From the NCBI RefSeq assembly GCF_000021745.1, contig NC_011666.1:496001-560000 (forward strand): a stretch of DNA of 64,000 bases, given 5' to 3'. This document shows, in pieces, positions 54,205 to 64,000 of this stretch (position 1 is the first letter of the stretch; each line of letters opens with the position of its first letter). The stretch comes from Methylocella silvestris BL2. GTDB lineage: Bacteria > Pseudomonadota > Alphaproteobacteria > Rhizobiales > Beijerinckiaceae. The position numbers were made by a program, and so were the translations under genes. Below the pieces are notes generated by a model, which was not told the DNA's origin, did no database searches, and was given only the letters and a program-made list of their open reading frames with translations.

Positions 54205-55977
54205 ATGAACATTTACGCCGATTTCCATCAGCGCATCGCCGCAATCCTTGAGACCATTGTCGCCTCAGGACGCCTGCCGGCGGAGCTTGACCTTAATCGC
54301 TTCGTGGTCGAGCCGCCGCGCGACGCCTCGCATGGCGATCTGGCCGCCAACGCCGCCATGGTCTATGCGAAAGAGGCGAAGGCGTCCTTCTCCAATCCGC
54401 GCCAGCTCGCGAGCGAAATCGCCTTCGCGCTGGCGGAGGACCCCGACGTCGCCAGCGCCGAAGTCGCCGGGCCAGGCTTCATCAATATTTCGCTTAAGCC
54501 CGACGTGTTCGGCCGCATCCTGCGGCGGGCGCTCGAACTTGGCGCCGATTTCGGCAAGGGCGCAGCCAAAGCCGGCGGCAAGGTCAATGTCGAATATGTT
54601 TCGGCCAATCCGACCGGCCCGATGCATGTCGGCCATGGGCGTGGGGCGGTGTTCGGCGACGCGCTGGCGAACCTGCTCGAATTTGCCGGGGCCGACGTCA
54701 CGCGCGAATATTATATCAACGACGCCGGCGCGCAGGTCGATGTTCTCGCCCGCTCGGCCCATTTGCGCTATCGCGAGGCGCTTGGCGAAGAGATCGGCGA
54801 CATTCCCGAGGGACTCTATCCCGGCGACTATCTGAAAAGCGTCGGCGCGACTTTGGCCGCGCGCTTTGGCGACAGCCTGGTCCAGCGCCCAGAAACCGAG
54901 TGGATGGAGCCGGCGCGGGCGGCCGCGATCGAGGGCATGATGGCGATGATCCGCGACGATCTCGCCGCGCTCGACATCACCCACGCGATTTTCTTTTCCG
55001 AGCGTTCGCTGACCCGCGGCGAGGCGGGCGATCAGGTCGCCGCGGCGATCGCGGCGCTGCGGGCCGACGGTCTCGTCTATGAGGGCAGGCTTCCGCCGCC
55101 GAAGGGTCAGGCGGCGGAGGACTGGGAAGACCGCGAGCAGACCTTGTTCCGCTCGACCGCCTTCGGCGACGACGTCGACCGGCCATTGCTGAAGTCAGAC
55201 GGCGGCTATACTTATTTCGCCTCGGACATCGCCTACCACAAGACGAAGATCGATCGCGGCTTCGCGCTGCTGATCGACGTTTGGGGTGCGGATCACGGCG
55301 GCTATGTCAGCCGGATGCGCGCCGCCGTCGAGGCTTTATCGCGCGGCAAGGCAAGCCTCGACGTCAAGTTGTGTCAGCTCGTCAAGCTGATGCGCGCCGG
55401 CGAGCCGGTGAAAATGTCAAAGCGGTCGGGCGATTTCGTCACCTTGCGCGAAGTCGTCGACGAAGTCGGGCGCGACGCCGTCCGCTTCATGATGCTGTTT
55501 CGCAAGAACGACGCGCCGCTGGAATTTGATCTTTCCAAAGTTATCGAGCAATCGAAAGATAATCCGGTATTCTACGTCCAATATGCGCATGCGCGCGCCA
55601 GATCGGTGTTGCGGCAGGCCCATGTCAGCATTCCTGCAAATAAACTCACGACGTCCGCCTTCGAAGAGGCGGAGCTTGGGCTTTTAGTCGATCCTGGCGA
55701 GCTTTATCTGGTCAAACTTGTCGCGCAATTTCCGCGTGTAATCGAGGCGGCGGCCAGCGCCCATGAGCCGCATCGTCTCGCCTTTTATTTGCACGAACTG
55801 GCGTCCGCCTTGCACGGTCATTGGACTCGCGGCAAAGATCAGCCACAATTACGATTTCTTAATGAAGAAATGCCAAATCTAACCATTGCAAGGCTTGCTT
55901 TGGTAAAGGTATTGGCGGGCGTATTGTCTGCTGGCCTTGGAGTTTTGGGGGTCAGCGCTCCTGACGAGATGCGCTAG
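54205..55977 (+). CDS. argS: Arginyl-tRNA synthetase
   Basis: 590-aa class I aminoacyl-tRNA synthetase. The ATP-binding HIGH-type motif is HVGHGRG in [17 protein letters not shown], and the KMSKS-like loop is [11 protein letters not shown]. The C-terminal DALR anticodon-binding domain ends in [20 protein letters not shown]. The ATG at 54205 ([15 protein letters not shown]) matches the usual family start; a longer in-frame start at 54064 is not supported. The last 350 bases are less GC-rich than the rest of the gene. Confidence 0.96.
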   Translation: MNIYADFHQRIAAILETIVASGRLPAELDLNRFVVEPPRDASHGDLAANAAMVYAKEAKASFSNPRQLASEIAFALAEDPDVASAEVAGPGFINISLKPDVFGRILRRALELGADFGKGAAKAGGKVNVEYVSANPTGPMHVGHGRGAVFGDALANLLEFAGADVTREYYINDAGAQVDVLARSAHLRYREALGEEIGDIPEGLYPGDYLKSVGATLAARFGDSLVQRPETEWMEPARAAAIEGMMAMIRDDLAALDITHAIFFSERSLTRGEAGDQVAAAIAALRADGLVYEGRLPPPKGQAAEDWEDREQTLFRSTAFGDDVDRPLLKSDGGYTYFASDIAYHKTKIDRGFALLIDVWGADHGGYVSRMRAAVEALSRGKASLDVKLCQLVKLMRAGEPVKMSKRSGDFVTLREVVDEVGRDAVRFMMLFRKNDAPLEFDLSKVIEQSKDNPVFYVQYAHARARSVLRQAHVSIPANKLTTSAFEEAELGLLVDPGELYLVKLVAQFPRVIEAAASAHEPHRLAFYLHELASALHGHWTRGKDQPQLRFLNEEMPNLTIARLALVKVLAGVLSAGLGVLGVSAPDEMR

Positions 55978-56264
55978 AGGCTATTTTGGCCGGGTCGGCA
56001 GGATCTGCCGCCCGGGATAGGCTCAGGGTTTTGACTTCGGCGCGATTTCTAAGACCGCTGCAGGTCCATCTCCAGGAGAACGCTAGCCGGGCAAAGTCGT
56101 GTGAACGGCGTCGACGCGCGGACAATCGCATTTAAGAAATCCGCGCCGGCAGAGTTGGCTAAAGACGGGTTCGCCCCCCGGGGCGGCCCGCAGTAAGCGT
56201 ATCGACCGCGCGCCCGTTCCGGCGCGCGCTCTGTCCGCTTGCAGAGTGGCGGCGGGAGGGTAGG

Positions 56265-57641
56265 ATGAGTACGCGTGAGACTGTTGCTAAGCGGCGCCCG
56301 ATGATCGATCTCGAGCAATTCGAGAAGCGCCTGCGCCAGACGACCCCTTCGAGCCGGTCCGACGATGATCCGCTTGCCGAACTCGCGCGGTTCGCCGGCG
56401 ATCGCGACGATCCCTATAAGGCGGTTTTCGAGCATAAAGCGGCCCGGCCCGCGATCGAGGATCGCGACGCGCAAGATGGCTATGAGACGCCCGCCGACCA
56501 CGACTCGTGGCCGCAGGCGGAGCCTGATCCCTTCGACCCTCATCGCTCTTACGCCAGCGCCGTCTACGCTCCCGAGAGCGAAGACTTTCCCCATCCGGGC
56601 GAGCGCCGGCGCGACCGGGAAGAGGAAGTCGCGAATTATTCGGCGCCCTTCGAGCAGGCGCAGGAATGGCGCTATCAAGAGGAAGCGCCTTACGCCGCCC
56701 CCGACTATGAGGCGGAGCCAAGGTCGCGGCGCCCGCTCTATATCATGGCCGCCATCATCATCGCCGGCATAGGCGGAATCGGCGCGACCTTCGCCTTGAA
56801 GGGCGGATCGTCGTCCTCCCATATGGTCGCTTCGATCAAGGCCGTCGACGGCCCCGTCAAGGTGCAGCCGGAAACGACTGGAGGCGTCGACTCCCCGAAC
56901 CAGAACGCCTCGATCCTCGACCGTACGCCGCAGGCCTCTCCGGTCGCCGTCGCCGACGGTTCCGAGCAGCCGGTGGACCTCTCCCGGATGCCGGACCGCG
57001 CGCCGCGCGTGATCGCCATGAACGGGTCCGGTTCAGGCGCGGCCAGCGTCGCCGCGCCGCCGCCGCCGGGACGCGCGCAGGCCCCGCAAGGGAGCGAGGA
57101 GCGCAGCATCGCCAATCTGATCGAGCCGAAGAAAGTCAAGACAGTGTCGGTGCGCCCTGACGGCAGCGTGATCGCCAATGATCCCATCGCCGCGGCGGCT
57201 GCAGCGCCGGTCCCGGAGCATCACGCCGCGACGGTTGCCGCCAAGCCGGCGACGCCTAAGACGACCACGCGCGCGGCGACGACGCCGAAACCCGCCGCGC
57301 CGGGGGACGCCGCCGTGAATGCCGCCGCCAAACCGGCGGCCAAAACCCGCTCGGTCGAGGTCGCCAGCGCCGATGCGCAGGCGACGCCCGCGGCCGGCGG
57401 AGGCTACGCCGCCCAACTGGCGGCGCCCGCGTCCGAGGCCGAGGCGCGCGACATCCAGGGCAAGCTGATCAAGAAATATGGCGCGCAGATCGCCGGCTTC
57501 CATCCCTCGATCCGCAAGGCGGTGAGCGGCGACAAGACGGTCTATCGCGTCCGCTCGGTCGGACTTTCGAAGGAAGATGCGACCAGCCTCTGCCAGAAGG
57601 TGCAGGGCGCGGGCGGGGCCTGCTTCGTCGCCAAGAACTGA
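56265..57641 (+). CDS. SPOR-domain membrane protein
   Basis: 458 aa with an acidic, charged cytoplasmic N-terminal region of about 155 residues, one membrane segment (RRPLYIMAAIIIAGIGGIGA, about 157-178) and a long Ala/Pro-rich periplasmic linker. A C-terminal SPOR domain follows (YAAQLAAPASEAEARDIQGK then VYRVRSVGLSKEDATSLCQK). SPOR domains bind denuded peptidoglycan at the division septum. The order argS, SPOR protein, scpA, scpB is usual in alphaproteobacteria, although the nagZ gene often found between them is absent here. Confidence 0.85.
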   Translation: MSTRETVAKRRPMIDLEQFEKRLRQTTPSSRSDDDPLAELARFAGDRDDPYKAVFEHKAARPAIEDRDAQDGYETPADHDSWPQAEPDPFDPHRSYASAVYAPESEDFPHPGERRRDREEEVANYSAPFEQAQEWRYQEEAPYAAPDYEAEPRSRRPLYIMAAIIIAGIGGIGATFALKGGSSSSHMVASIKAVDGPVKVQPETTGGVDSPNQNASILDRTPQASPVAVADGSEQPVDLSRMPDRAPRVIAMNGSGSGAASVAAPPPPGRAQAPQGSEERSIANLIEPKKVKTVSVRPDGSVIANDPIAAAAAAPVPEHHAATVAAKPATPKTTTRAATTPKPAAPGDAAVNAAAKPAAKTRSVEVASADAQATPAAGGGYAAQLAAPASEAEARDIQGKLIKKYGAQIAGFHPSIRKAVSGDKTVYRVRSVGLSKEDATSLCQKVQGAGGACFVAKN

Positions 57642-57787
57642 TGGCGGCGATGGCGCGGCCGGCGGGTTTCGCAGCGCCGGACGAGCCCGCTGTGGACAGA
57701 ATGGACTGAACGGCAAGGCGTGTTGCGGCGTCGGTTCAATCCGGTCAATCTGATTGACTTGATCGAATCATCGAACGGGGCGGCCTT

Positions 57788-58582
57788 TTGGATTTTGATT
57801 TCGACCCAAAACCGGACGAAGGGGACGAGGAACGCTCCTTCGTCGTCGACGTCGAAGGATTCGAGGGGCCGCTCGATCTGCTCCTCGATCTCGCGCGACG
57901 CCAAAAGGTCGATCTTGAAAAAATTTCCGTGCTGGCGCTCGCCGAGCAATATCTCGAATTTATCGAAGCCGCCCGCAGCCTGCGCCTCGAGCTGGCCGCG
58001 GATTATCTCGTCATGGCCGCCTGGCTCGCCTATCTGAAGTCCAGGCTTTTGCTGCCGCGCGCTGAGAAGGGCGAAGAGCCGGAAGTCGAGGAATTGGCCG
58101 AGGCGCTGCAGCTGAGGCTGCGGCGGCTGGAGGCGATCCGCGCCGCCGCCGAGGCGCTCGTCGCCCGCCCGCGGATGGGGCGCGACGTATTTTCGCGCGG
58201 GCGTCCGGAACTCGTCGACCCCGACGGCGCGCCACGATGGCAGGCGAGCCTCTATGATCTTCTCGCCGCTTACGCGCAGCGCCGCCAGAAACATGCGCTG
58301 ACGCGCGTGACCTTGAAGCAGCGCTTCGTCTGGTCGCTGGCGCAGGCGCGCGAGGAGCTTGAGAAAATGATCGGGCGCGCGCTCGACTGGACTGATCTCG
58401 ACGTTTTCCTGATCGAATTTTGCACGACGCCGGAAACGCGGCGGACGATCCGCGCCTCGACCCTGTCGGCCTCGCTCGAAATGGCGCGGGAGGGTTCGAT
58501 CCTGATCCGTCAGGACGCGCCCTTCGCGCCGCTGTGGATCAAGACGCAGGCGCCCGGCGCCGGACCGCAATCGACGCCATGA
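57788..58582 (+). CDS. scpA: Segregation and condensation protein A
   Basis: 264-aa kleisin subunit of the SMC-ScpAB condensin complex that organises the chromosome. The N-terminal FEGPLDLLLDLARRQKVDLE is the SMC-neck-binding part, followed by YLVMAAWLAYLKSRLLLPR. The C-terminal winged helix is weaker and the tail is short. The start is a TTG at 57788, upstream of MDFDFDPKPDEGDEE-like acidic residues. Its stop overlaps the scpB start by four bases (ATGA). Confidence 0.9.
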   Translation: MDFDFDPKPDEGDEERSFVVDVEGFEGPLDLLLDLARRQKVDLEKISVLALAEQYLEFIEAARSLRLELAADYLVMAAWLAYLKSRLLLPRAEKGEEPEVEELAEALQLRLRRLEAIRAAAEALVARPRMGRDVFSRGRPELVDPDGAPRWQASLYDLLAAYAQRRQKHALTRVTLKQRFVWSLAQAREELEKMIGRALDWTDLDVFLIEFCTTPETRRTIRASTLSASLEMAREGSILIRQDAPFAPLWIKTQAPGAGPQSTP

Positions 58583-59343
58583 CGGGAAGGGATCTACACA
58601 CGCAGATGGGAGACATCGCCAGACTCTTCCAGACCGAGGCCGAGCCCGGCCCATCCGCGGCGGCCAATGCGCAGCTTGTCGAAGCGATGCGGATCGCCGA
58701 GGCGATGATTTTCGCAAGCCCGGAGCCGCTGGCCGAGCAGGAGATCGAAAGGCGGCTGCCGCGCGGCGTCGCGATCGCCTCCGTTCTCGATCATCTGAAA
58801 GCGAGCTACAGCGCGCGCGGCGTCAATCTCGTGCGCGTCGGCGGCAAATGGATGTTCCGCACGGCGACCGATCTTGCCTGGCTGCTCGCCGGCGGCGAGG
58901 GCGAGCAGAAGAAAATGTCGCGCGCCGCGCTGGAGACGCTGGCGATCATCGCCTACCACCAGCCGGTGACGCGCGCCGAGATCGAAGACATTCGCGGCGT
59001 CGCCATCTCCAAGGGGACGCTCGACGTCTTGCTCGAAACAGGCTGGGTCCGGCTGCGCGGGCGCCGGCGCGCGCCGGGACGCCCGCTGACCTATGGCACG
59101 ACGCAGGAATTTTTGATCCATTTCGGGTTAGAGGCCGTTGGCGACCTGCCTGGCCTTGAAGAATTGAAGGGCGCCGGATTGTTCGACGGGCGGCTGCCGT
59201 CGAGCTTTTCCATCCCGCAGCCGAGCGACGACGACGCGCTGGCCGCCGATGAGGATCCGCTGGAGGATGATGCGGAGCCGGTGGAGGAGGAGGAAGCCGC
59301 CGAGCGGGATCCGGCTGGATCGCAACAGCCCACCGACGACTGA
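58579..59343 (+). CDS. scpB: Segregation and condensation protein B
   Basis: 254 aa. Two winged-helix domains are visible: AEAMIFASPEPLAEQEIERR and RAALETLAIIAYHQPVTRAE, then VLLETGWVRLRGRRRAPGRP and LTYGTTQEFLIHFGLE. The C-terminal 40 residues are a highly acidic tail (DEDPLEDDAEPVEEEEAAE). ScpB binds ScpA in the condensin complex. The ATG overlaps the scpA stop. Confidence 0.92.
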   Translation: MTGRDLHTQMGDIARLFQTEAEPGPSAAANAQLVEAMRIAEAMIFASPEPLAEQEIERRLPRGVAIASVLDHLKASYSARGVNLVRVGGKWMFRTATDLAWLLAGGEGEQKKMSRAALETLAIIAYHQPVTRAEIEDIRGVAISKGTLDVLLETGWVRLRGRRRAPGRPLTYGTTQEFLIHFGLEAVGDLPGLEELKGAGLFDGRLPSSFSIPQPSDDDALAADEDPLEDDAEPVEEEEAAERDPAGSQQPTDD

Positions 59344-59354
59344 CGCGCGTCCCC

Positions 59355-60386
59355 TCAAAGAAAATCCGGCTTGATCTGCAACGGGCGCTCCAGCCAGCCG
59401 GGCGTCGGCAAATTCTTCGAGCGCAGAAACTCTGGGTTGAACAGCTTCGACTGATAGCGCGAACCCGAATCGCACAGGATCGTCACGATGGTGTGGCCGG
59501 GGCCGAGCTCCCGCGCCAGCCGTATCGCGCCCGCAACATTCACGCCGGACGAGCCGCCCAGCAGAAGCCCCTCGTTCTCAGCGAGGTCGAACACCAGCCG
59601 CACCGATTCCTCATCGCCGATCTGATAGGCGAAATCGATGGGGGCGCCTTCGAGATTCGCCGTAATGCGGCCCTGACCAATCCCCTCGGTGATCGAAGAG
59701 CCGGAGGATTTCAGCTCTCCCGTCGTGTAATAGGAATAAAGCGCCGCGCCCGGCGGATCGGCGAGCGCGATCTGAACGCCGGGATTCTTGGCCTTCAGCG
59801 CCATGCCGACGCCGGCCAAAGTCCCGCCGGTGCCGACCGCGCTAACGAAGCCGTCAACGCGCCCGTCCGTCTGCGCAAATATTTCCGGCCCCGTGGTCTC
59901 GAAGTGCCCCTGGCGATTTGCGACATTGTCGAATTGATTGGCCCAAATGGCGCCTGCGGGATTTTCCTTGGCTAGGCGTTCGGCGAGACGGCCCGATAAT
60001 TTCACGTAATTGTTCGGATCCGCATAGGGGACCGCCGGAACCTCGATGAGCTCCGCGCCCTGCAGCCGTAGCAGATCCTTCTTTTCCTGGCTCTGCGTCT
60101 CGGGAATGACGATCACGGTCTTATAGCCGAGCGCATTGGCGACGAGGGCGAGACCGATGCCCGTGTTGCCTGCCGTGCCTTCAACAATGACTCCGCCCGG
60201 CTTCAGCGCGCCGCGCGCCACGGCGTCGGCGACGATTGCAAGCGCGGCCCGATCCTTGACGGAGCCGCCGGGGTTTTGGAATTCCGCCTTCCCCAGAATG
60301 AGGCACTGGGTCTCTTCCGATGCCCGCCGCAATTTGATGAGAGGCGTGTTGCCGATCGCCTCAATGACCGATTTTGCAAATGCCAT
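59355..60386 (-). CDS. cysK: Cysteine synthase A (O-acetylserine sulfhydrylase)
   Basis: 343-aa PLP enzyme making L-cysteine from O-acetylserine and sulfide. The PLP lysine K44 is in FQNPGGSVKDRAAL, the substrate-binding loop is GTAGNTGIGLALVANALGY, and the glycine-rich phosphate-binding loop is SAVGTGGTLAGVGMALK. The chain is somewhat longer than E. coli CysK, with a C-terminal extension (FLRSKNLPTPGWLERPLQIK). It is convergent with scpB, 12 bases apart. It supplies the cysteine that the encapsulated desulfurase in this window would consume. Confidence 0.93.
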   Translation of the reverse strand: MAFAKSVIEAIGNTPLIKLRRASEETQCLILGKAEFQNPGGSVKDRAALAIVADAVARGALKPGGVIVEGTAGNTGIGLALVANALGYKTVIVIPETQSQEKKDLLRLQGAELIEVPAVPYADPNNYVKLSGRLAERLAKENPAGAIWANQFDNVANRQGHFETTGPEIFAQTDGRVDGFVSAVGTGGTLAGVGMALKAKNPGVQIALADPPGAALYSYYTTGELKSSGSSITEGIGQGRITANLEGAPIDFAYQIGDEESVRLVFDLAENEGLLLGGSSGVNVAGAIRLARELGPGHTIVTILCDSGSRYQSKLFNPEFLRSKNLPTPGWLERPLQIKPDFL

Positions 60387-60518
60387 TTTGCCTGATGTCT
60401 CGCTCTTACAAAATCGCGCGAATTGGCCCGAGGTATCTGACGATAAATCCATAAAAACTATAAACTGCTCTAAGCTTGGCTGTCGAGCTTTGGCGGCGGC
60501 GCCATTGCGGTTCGATGC

Positions 60519-60550
60519 AAAAAAGCCTGCCGGGCAGGGGCGCGGCAGGC
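60519..60550 (-). terminator. Rho-independent terminator of aqpZ
   Basis: On the minus strand the stem GCCTGCC/GGCAGGC encloses a 12-base loop and is followed by TTTTTT (60519-60524). It lies about 30 bases after the aqpZ stop codon. Confidence 0.85.
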
Positions 60551-60578
60551 TCTCGAGATCAGCGGATTGAGCCTTGGC

Positions 60579-61280
60579 TCAAGCGGCGGGTTTATACAGC
60601 ACCCTTGAGACAATGCCGGCCAGAAGGGCGCCGGCGATCGGCGCGGCCCAGAACAGCCAGAGCTGCGAAATATATTCGCCGCCGGCAAACAGCGCCGGGC
60701 CGGTGCTGCGCGCAGGGTTGACCGAGGTGTTGGTCACCGGAATCGAAATCAGATGGATCAGCGTCAGGGTAAAGCCGATGGCGATGCCGGCGAAGCCGGC
60801 GGGCGCCGCGGCCGAGGTCGCGCCATGGATGATCAGCAGGAAGAAGAAGGTCAACAGCGCTTCGATGACGAGACAGGCCAGCAGCGAATAATGGCCGGGA
60901 CTCAATGCGCCGTAGCCATTGGAGGCGAAGCCGCCGAGCTTGAACTCCGGATGGCCGCTTGCGACGACATAGAGGACGGCGGCGGCGGCGATCGCGCCCG
61001 CGACCTGGACGATAATATAGGGCAGGACGTAATTCGCGGTAATCCGGTCGCCGGCCCAAAGGCCAACGGTCACCGCCGGATTGAAATGACCACCCGAGAT
61101 CGGGCCGACCGCGTAAACCATGGTGAGAACGGTCAGGCCGAAGGCCAGCGCGACGCCGGCAAAGCCAATTCCGAGCTGCGGAAACGCCGCGGCGAGCACG
61201 GCGCTGCCGCAACCGCCGAAGGTCAGCCAAAAGGTGCCCAGAAACTCGGCCGTCAGCCGTTGAGACATCGAAAAATTCAT
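60579..61280 (-). CDS. aqpZ: Aquaporin Z water channel
   Basis: 233-aa MIP-family channel with six membrane segments and both NPA half-helix motifs: [12 protein letters not shown] in the first half and [14 protein letters not shown] in the second. The N-terminal [20 protein letters not shown] and the C-terminal [20 protein letters not shown] are of the AqpZ (water-selective) rather than the GlpF type. ATG 61280 is chosen as the family-typical start. A clear terminator follows. Confidence 0.93.
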   Translation of the reverse strand: MNFSMSQRLTAEFLGTFWLTFGGCGSAVLAAAFPQLGIGFAGVALAFGLTVLTMVYAVGPISGGHFNPAVTVGLWAGDRITANYVLPYIIVQVAGAIAAAAVLYVVASGHPEFKLGGFASNGYGALSPGHYSLLACLVIEALLTFFFLLIIHGATSAAAPAGFAGIAIGFTLTLIHLISIPVTNTSVNPARSTGPALFAGGEYISQLWLFWAAPIAGALLAGIVSRVLYKPAA

Positions 61281-61699
61281 GATCCCACCCCAATCATCAA
61301 AGTTCTTTGTTGCAGGCGCCGACTGCATCGGCGCTCATTCTTCTGTCGCCCGCGGATCGAAGCCGACGCTCCTTGTGGTTCGAAAGCTGCAGTCTTGCCC
61401 GACGTGATTTGAGCAACCCTTCGTTCAGAACGGCCGCAAGCTATGAAAACCTTGCTTAGCGGCGCCAAGTCTAGACCAGGAAGGGCGCGCGGCTAAAGGG
61501 GGCGCGCAGAAACGGAAGGCTTGAACAGTTTGCAGGCTGGGGATTGATAAGGCGTTGCTTCGGGCGACTCTGAAACCGTCTATAGTTGCATAATACTAGC
61601 GTGTATCGTTGAGCGGGCATCAATTGGTCAGAGGCGATGCGCTTTGTCAATTGTCGGTGGTTCAAAATTCGGTGGCGTTCGGCAACGCATTGGCGCCGC
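61281..61699. other. Intergenic region without a supported gene
   Basis: About 420 bases between aqpZ and moeA. It should contain the aqpZ promoter. Several overlapping short frames have no ribosome-binding site or recognisable protein. Nothing else is seen. Confidence 0.5.
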
Positions 61700-62932
61700 T
61701 TAACCAAAGCCGGGCATACGCAGAATCCGGCACGGCGCGCCGGCCTCGGCGGCTGGGGCATGCGAGGGGCGAATCACCAAGCATTCTGCCCGCGCGAGCA
61801 CGCTCAGCAGCGATGAATCCTGCGCGTCGAAGGGCGTCGCGACGGGCGGGCCGTCGCCCTCGCGCGCCAATGTCGCGCGCATAAAATCTTGTCTCGAATC
61901 ATTGGCCCGAACCGGCGCTCCGAGCACCGCAGTTTCGCTGGAGTCCTTTGCAGCCAAGGGATCGCCTGAGAGCGCGCGGACCAGCGGGCACAAAAAAAGG
62001 ATTGCGCAAACCGTCGCCGACACGGGATTGCCGGGCAGACCGACGACGGCCGTGGGCCCAAGCCTGCCATAAACCAGCGGGGCGCCGGGCCGCAGCAGGA
62101 TGCGCCAAAAATCGAGCTCCATGCCGCGCTTGAGAAGCGCTGGCCGGACTAGATCATGATCCCCGACCGAGGCGCCCCCGCTCGTCACCAGCACATCGCA
62201 TTCGGCCTCGAGAGCGGCGCCGATGGCGTGTTCGGTGGCGGCGAGATCGTCGCCAACGATGCCGAAATCGACCGGCTCGCCACCGGCCCATTCGACGAGG
62301 GCGGCGACGGTGAAACCATTGGAGGCGACGATCTCATCGACGCCGACGGCTGCGCCGGGAGCCACGAGTTCGTCGCCGGTCGCAAGAAGGCCGACGCGGG
62401 GGCGCCTGGCGACGGGCAGCTCGGCGTGGTTCATCGCCGCCGCGAGCGCGATCGCTCCCGGGCCAAGACGCGTTCCCGCCTTCAGCAAGGTCGCGCCCTC
62501 GATAAAATCGAGCCCCGCCTTGCGAACATAGAGGCCGGGCGGGACGCCGCGCAGCGGCTCGATCAGGCCATCGACGACGCGCGCGTTTTCCTGAATCAGG
62601 ATGGCGTCGGCGCCGTCCGGAACCCGCGCGCCGGTAAAGATCCGCGCCGTCTCCATCGGGCCGAGCTTTCCCGCGAAAGCATGTCCGGCGGCGCTTTCGC
62701 CGATCTGCTTTAGCCGGGTCGGCAGGATCGAAAGGTCCGCGGCGCGGACGGCGTAGCCATCCATGGCGGAAACGGGGTAGGGCGGCTGTGTCCTGCCTGC
62801 AGCAAGGTCCGCGGCAAGGGTGCGGCCGAGCCCCCTTGCCAGTGGGACCGTCTCTCGCGGACGATCCGGGCAGACGCCTGCGAGAATGCGCGCCTTCGCC
62901 TCTTCAACGGTCAGGGACGCGCGCCCGCTCAT
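61700..62932 (-). CDS. moeA: Molybdopterin molybdenumtransferase MoeA
   Basis: 410-aa enzyme that inserts molybdenum into adenylated molybdopterin. Seen: VSAMDGYAVRAAD near the N-terminus, GAIALAAAMNHAELPVARRP, the MoCF-biosynthesis core LVTSGGASVGDHDLVRPALL, and the KPG-like LRPGAPLVYGRLGPTAVVGL followed by PGNPVSATVCAILFL. It starts two bases after the moaC stop, so trpC-moaC-moeA are one transcription unit. Confidence 0.94.
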   Translation of the reverse strand: MSGRASLTVEEAKARILAGVCPDRPRETVPLARGLGRTLAADLAAGRTQPPYPVSAMDGYAVRAADLSILPTRLKQIGESAAGHAFAGKLGPMETARIFTGARVPDGADAILIQENARVVDGLIEPLRGVPPGLYVRKAGLDFIEGATLLKAGTRLGPGAIALAAAMNHAELPVARRPRVGLLATGDELVAPGAAVGVDEIVASNGFTVAALVEWAGGEPVDFGIVGDDLAATEHAIGAALEAECDVLVTSGGASVGDHDLVRPALLKRGMELDFWRILLRPGAPLVYGRLGPTAVVGLPGNPVSATVCAILFLCPLVRALSGDPLAAKDSSETAVLGAPVRANDSRQDFMRATLAREGDGPPVATPFDAQDSSLLSVLARAECLVIRPSHAPAAEAGAPCRILRMPGFG

Positions 62933-62934
62933 GC

Positions 62935-63462
62935 TCAGGGAGCCTTGACTTCGGAGGGCTTGGCGGCCTCGACGTCGTCACGGCGCCAATCGCCCGATTT
63001 TCCGCCGGTCTTCTGCAAAAGTTCAATCGCCTCGATCCGCATCCCGCGGTCGACCGCCTTCAGCATGTCGTACAGGGTGAGGCAGGCGACGGAGACCGCC
63101 GTCAGCGCCTCCATCTCGACGCCAGTCTGCCCCAACGCCTTGGCGCTGGCGCGCACGACGATTCCCGGCAGAGCGGCGTCCGCTTCAAGATCGACGCCGA
63201 CTTTCGTCAGCTGCAGCGGATGGCAGAGCGGAATGAGCTCATGGGTCTTCTTGGCGGCCATAATGCCGGCGATCCGCGCCGCGCCGAAAACATCGCCCTT
63301 GCTGGCGTTGCCCGATAGCGCAAGCGCGAGCGTCTCCGCGCGCATGACAATGCGGCCGGAGGCGATGGCGATCCGCTCGGTGGCCACTTTGGCGGAGACG
63401 TCGACCATCACCGCTTCGCCGCCCGCGGACAGATGGGTGAGGCCCGATTTCGCGACAGTCAT
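62935..63462 (-). CDS. moaC: Cyclic pyranopterin monophosphate synthase MoaC
   Basis: 175-aa enzyme that completes cyclic pyranopterin monophosphate in molybdenum-cofactor synthesis. The conserved [18 protein letters not shown] and [20 protein letters not shown] carry the active-site residues, and [12 protein letters not shown] ends the core. Its ATG overlaps the trpC stop by four bases and its stop is two bases from moeA. Confidence 0.95.
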   Translation of the reverse strand: MTVAKSGLTHLSAGGEAVMVDVSAKVATERIAIASGRIVMRAETLALALSGNASKGDVFGAARIAGIMAAKKTHELIPLCHPLQLTKVGVDLEADAALPGIVVRASAKALGQTGVEMEALTAVSVACLTLYDMLKAVDRGMRIEAIELLQKTGGKSGDWRRDDVEAAKPSEVKAP

Positions 63463-64000
63463 AATCCGTGCGCGTGCTTGCCGTGGAGGGGCGGCAATTT
63501 GCCGATGAGCAGATCCTTGGTCGCCGCCGCAACGTCCTTTTGGCGCATCAGGCTCTCTCCGACGAGAAATGTCGAAACGCCATGCGCCTTGAGGCGCAGA
63601 CAGTCCTGATGCGAGGCAATTCCGCTTTCGCTGACGGCGATGCGGTCGGAAGGAATCTTTTCGGCCAGCCGTTCGGTCAGTTCGAGGCTGGTCTCGAAGG
63701 TTCGCAAATCGCGGTTGTTGACGCCGACAAGCCGCGTTTCGAGCCGCAGCGCGCGCGTGAGTTCGGCCTCGTCATGCACCTCGACGAGAATATCCATGGC
63801 AAGATCATGCGCCGCCCGCGTCAGCTGGCCCGCCTCCTCGTCATCGACGCAAGCCATGATGATCAGAACACAATCGGCGCCATTGGCCCTTGCTTCATAG
63901 ACCTGATAAGGATCGAACAGGAAGTCCTTGCGAAGACAGGGTAAATGGGTTGCAGCGCGAGCCGCCTCAAGGAAGCTGAGATCGCCCTGGAAGGAGGGGC
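63459..64000 (-). CDS. trpC: Indole-3-glycerol-phosphate synthase TrpC (5' part outside window)
   Basis: The last 180 residues of a TrpC barrel that closes the indole ring in tryptophan synthesis. Seen: [20 protein letters not shown] then [56 protein letters not shown] and [14 protein letters not shown]. The start lies beyond the right edge. The order trpC-moaC-moeA is common in alphaproteobacteria. Confidence 0.95.
   Translation of the reverse strand, partial: PSFQGDLSFLEAARAATHLPCLRKDFLFDPYQVYEARANGADCVLIIMACVDDEEAGQLTRAAHDLAMDILVEVHDEAELTRALRLETRLVGVNNRDLRTFETSLELTERLAEKIPSDRIAVSESGIASHQDCLRLKAHGVSTFLVGESLMRQKDVAAATKDLLIGKLPPLHGKHAHGL

Noticed and set aside
1-64000. CRISPR arrays, rRNA operons, intact insertion sequences
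   Set aside because: No regularly spaced repeats, no rRNA sequence and no intact transposase were seen on reading the window.

Overview
The window comes from a GC-rich alphaproteobacterium. By gene content it is a methylotroph or methanotroph of the Rhizobiales (Beijerinckiaceae/Methylocystaceae type). The strongest evidence is a complete calcium-type methanol dehydrogenase cluster, mxaFJGIRSACKLD (26216-36250). In MxaF the vicinal cysteines, the catalytic Asp and the MxaF-type Ala fall at the expected positions in mature numbering. Two exported proteins of unknown role and a histidine kinase/response regulator pair (MxaYX type) follow the cluster. No methane monooxygenase genes lie in the window, so methane oxidation itself is not shown.

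Layout. 1-4.8 kb: a partial MscS-type channel, then a full EF-P modification cassette (epmB, epmA, divergent efp). 5.2-12.7 kb: a ferredoxin reductase, then an envelope or polysaccharide accessory block with a GT87-like membrane glycosyltransferase, a Wzy-like polymerase, and a secreted GH71 glucanase-like protein with a C-terminal PAN/Apple region. The GH71 gene sits behind an extremely AT-rich leader. 13.1-17.5 kb: aspA, tex and tRNA-Ser(GGA). 17.7-19.1 kb: a decayed integrative element (broken tyrosine integrase and a helix-turn-helix fragment). 19.3-25.0 kb: a six-gene, minus-strand operon that looks like copper handling (DUF2946-like protein, outer-membrane protein, CopC, CopD, second DUF2946-like protein, OprC/NosA-type TonB receptor). 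25.3-25.8 kb: a frameshifted pseudogene. 26.2-40.0 kb: the mxa cluster and its regulators. 40.2-43.2 kb: a diguanylate cyclase and a frameshifted uracil-DNA glycosylase.

43.4-46.7 kb: a family 2A encapsulin shell gene overlapping a SufS-type cysteine desulfurase with an about 365-residue low-complexity N-terminal extension. This is a predicted sulfur-metabolism nanocompartment and the most unusual system here. Its upstream region is AT-rich and carries a perfect 12-bp direct repeat. 47.1-52 kb: tRNA-Pro(GGG), an orphan ABC substrate-binding protein, a secreted metallo-beta-lactamase-fold protein and a large unknown exported protein. 52.3-64 kb: housekeeping genes (erpA, dgt, argS, a SPOR protein, scpA-scpB, cysK, aqpZ, moeA, moaC, partial trpC).

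How it fits together: the mxa genes make and assemble periplasmic PQQ/Ca methanol dehydrogenase and its cytochrome cL. The copper operon beside them could serve periplasmic copper supply or tolerance, which matters in organisms with copper-dependent oxidases. The encapsulin/desulfurase pair, CysK and ErpA all touch cysteine or Fe-S sulfur metabolism but are not one operon. All family assignments come from reading motifs; no database search was run.
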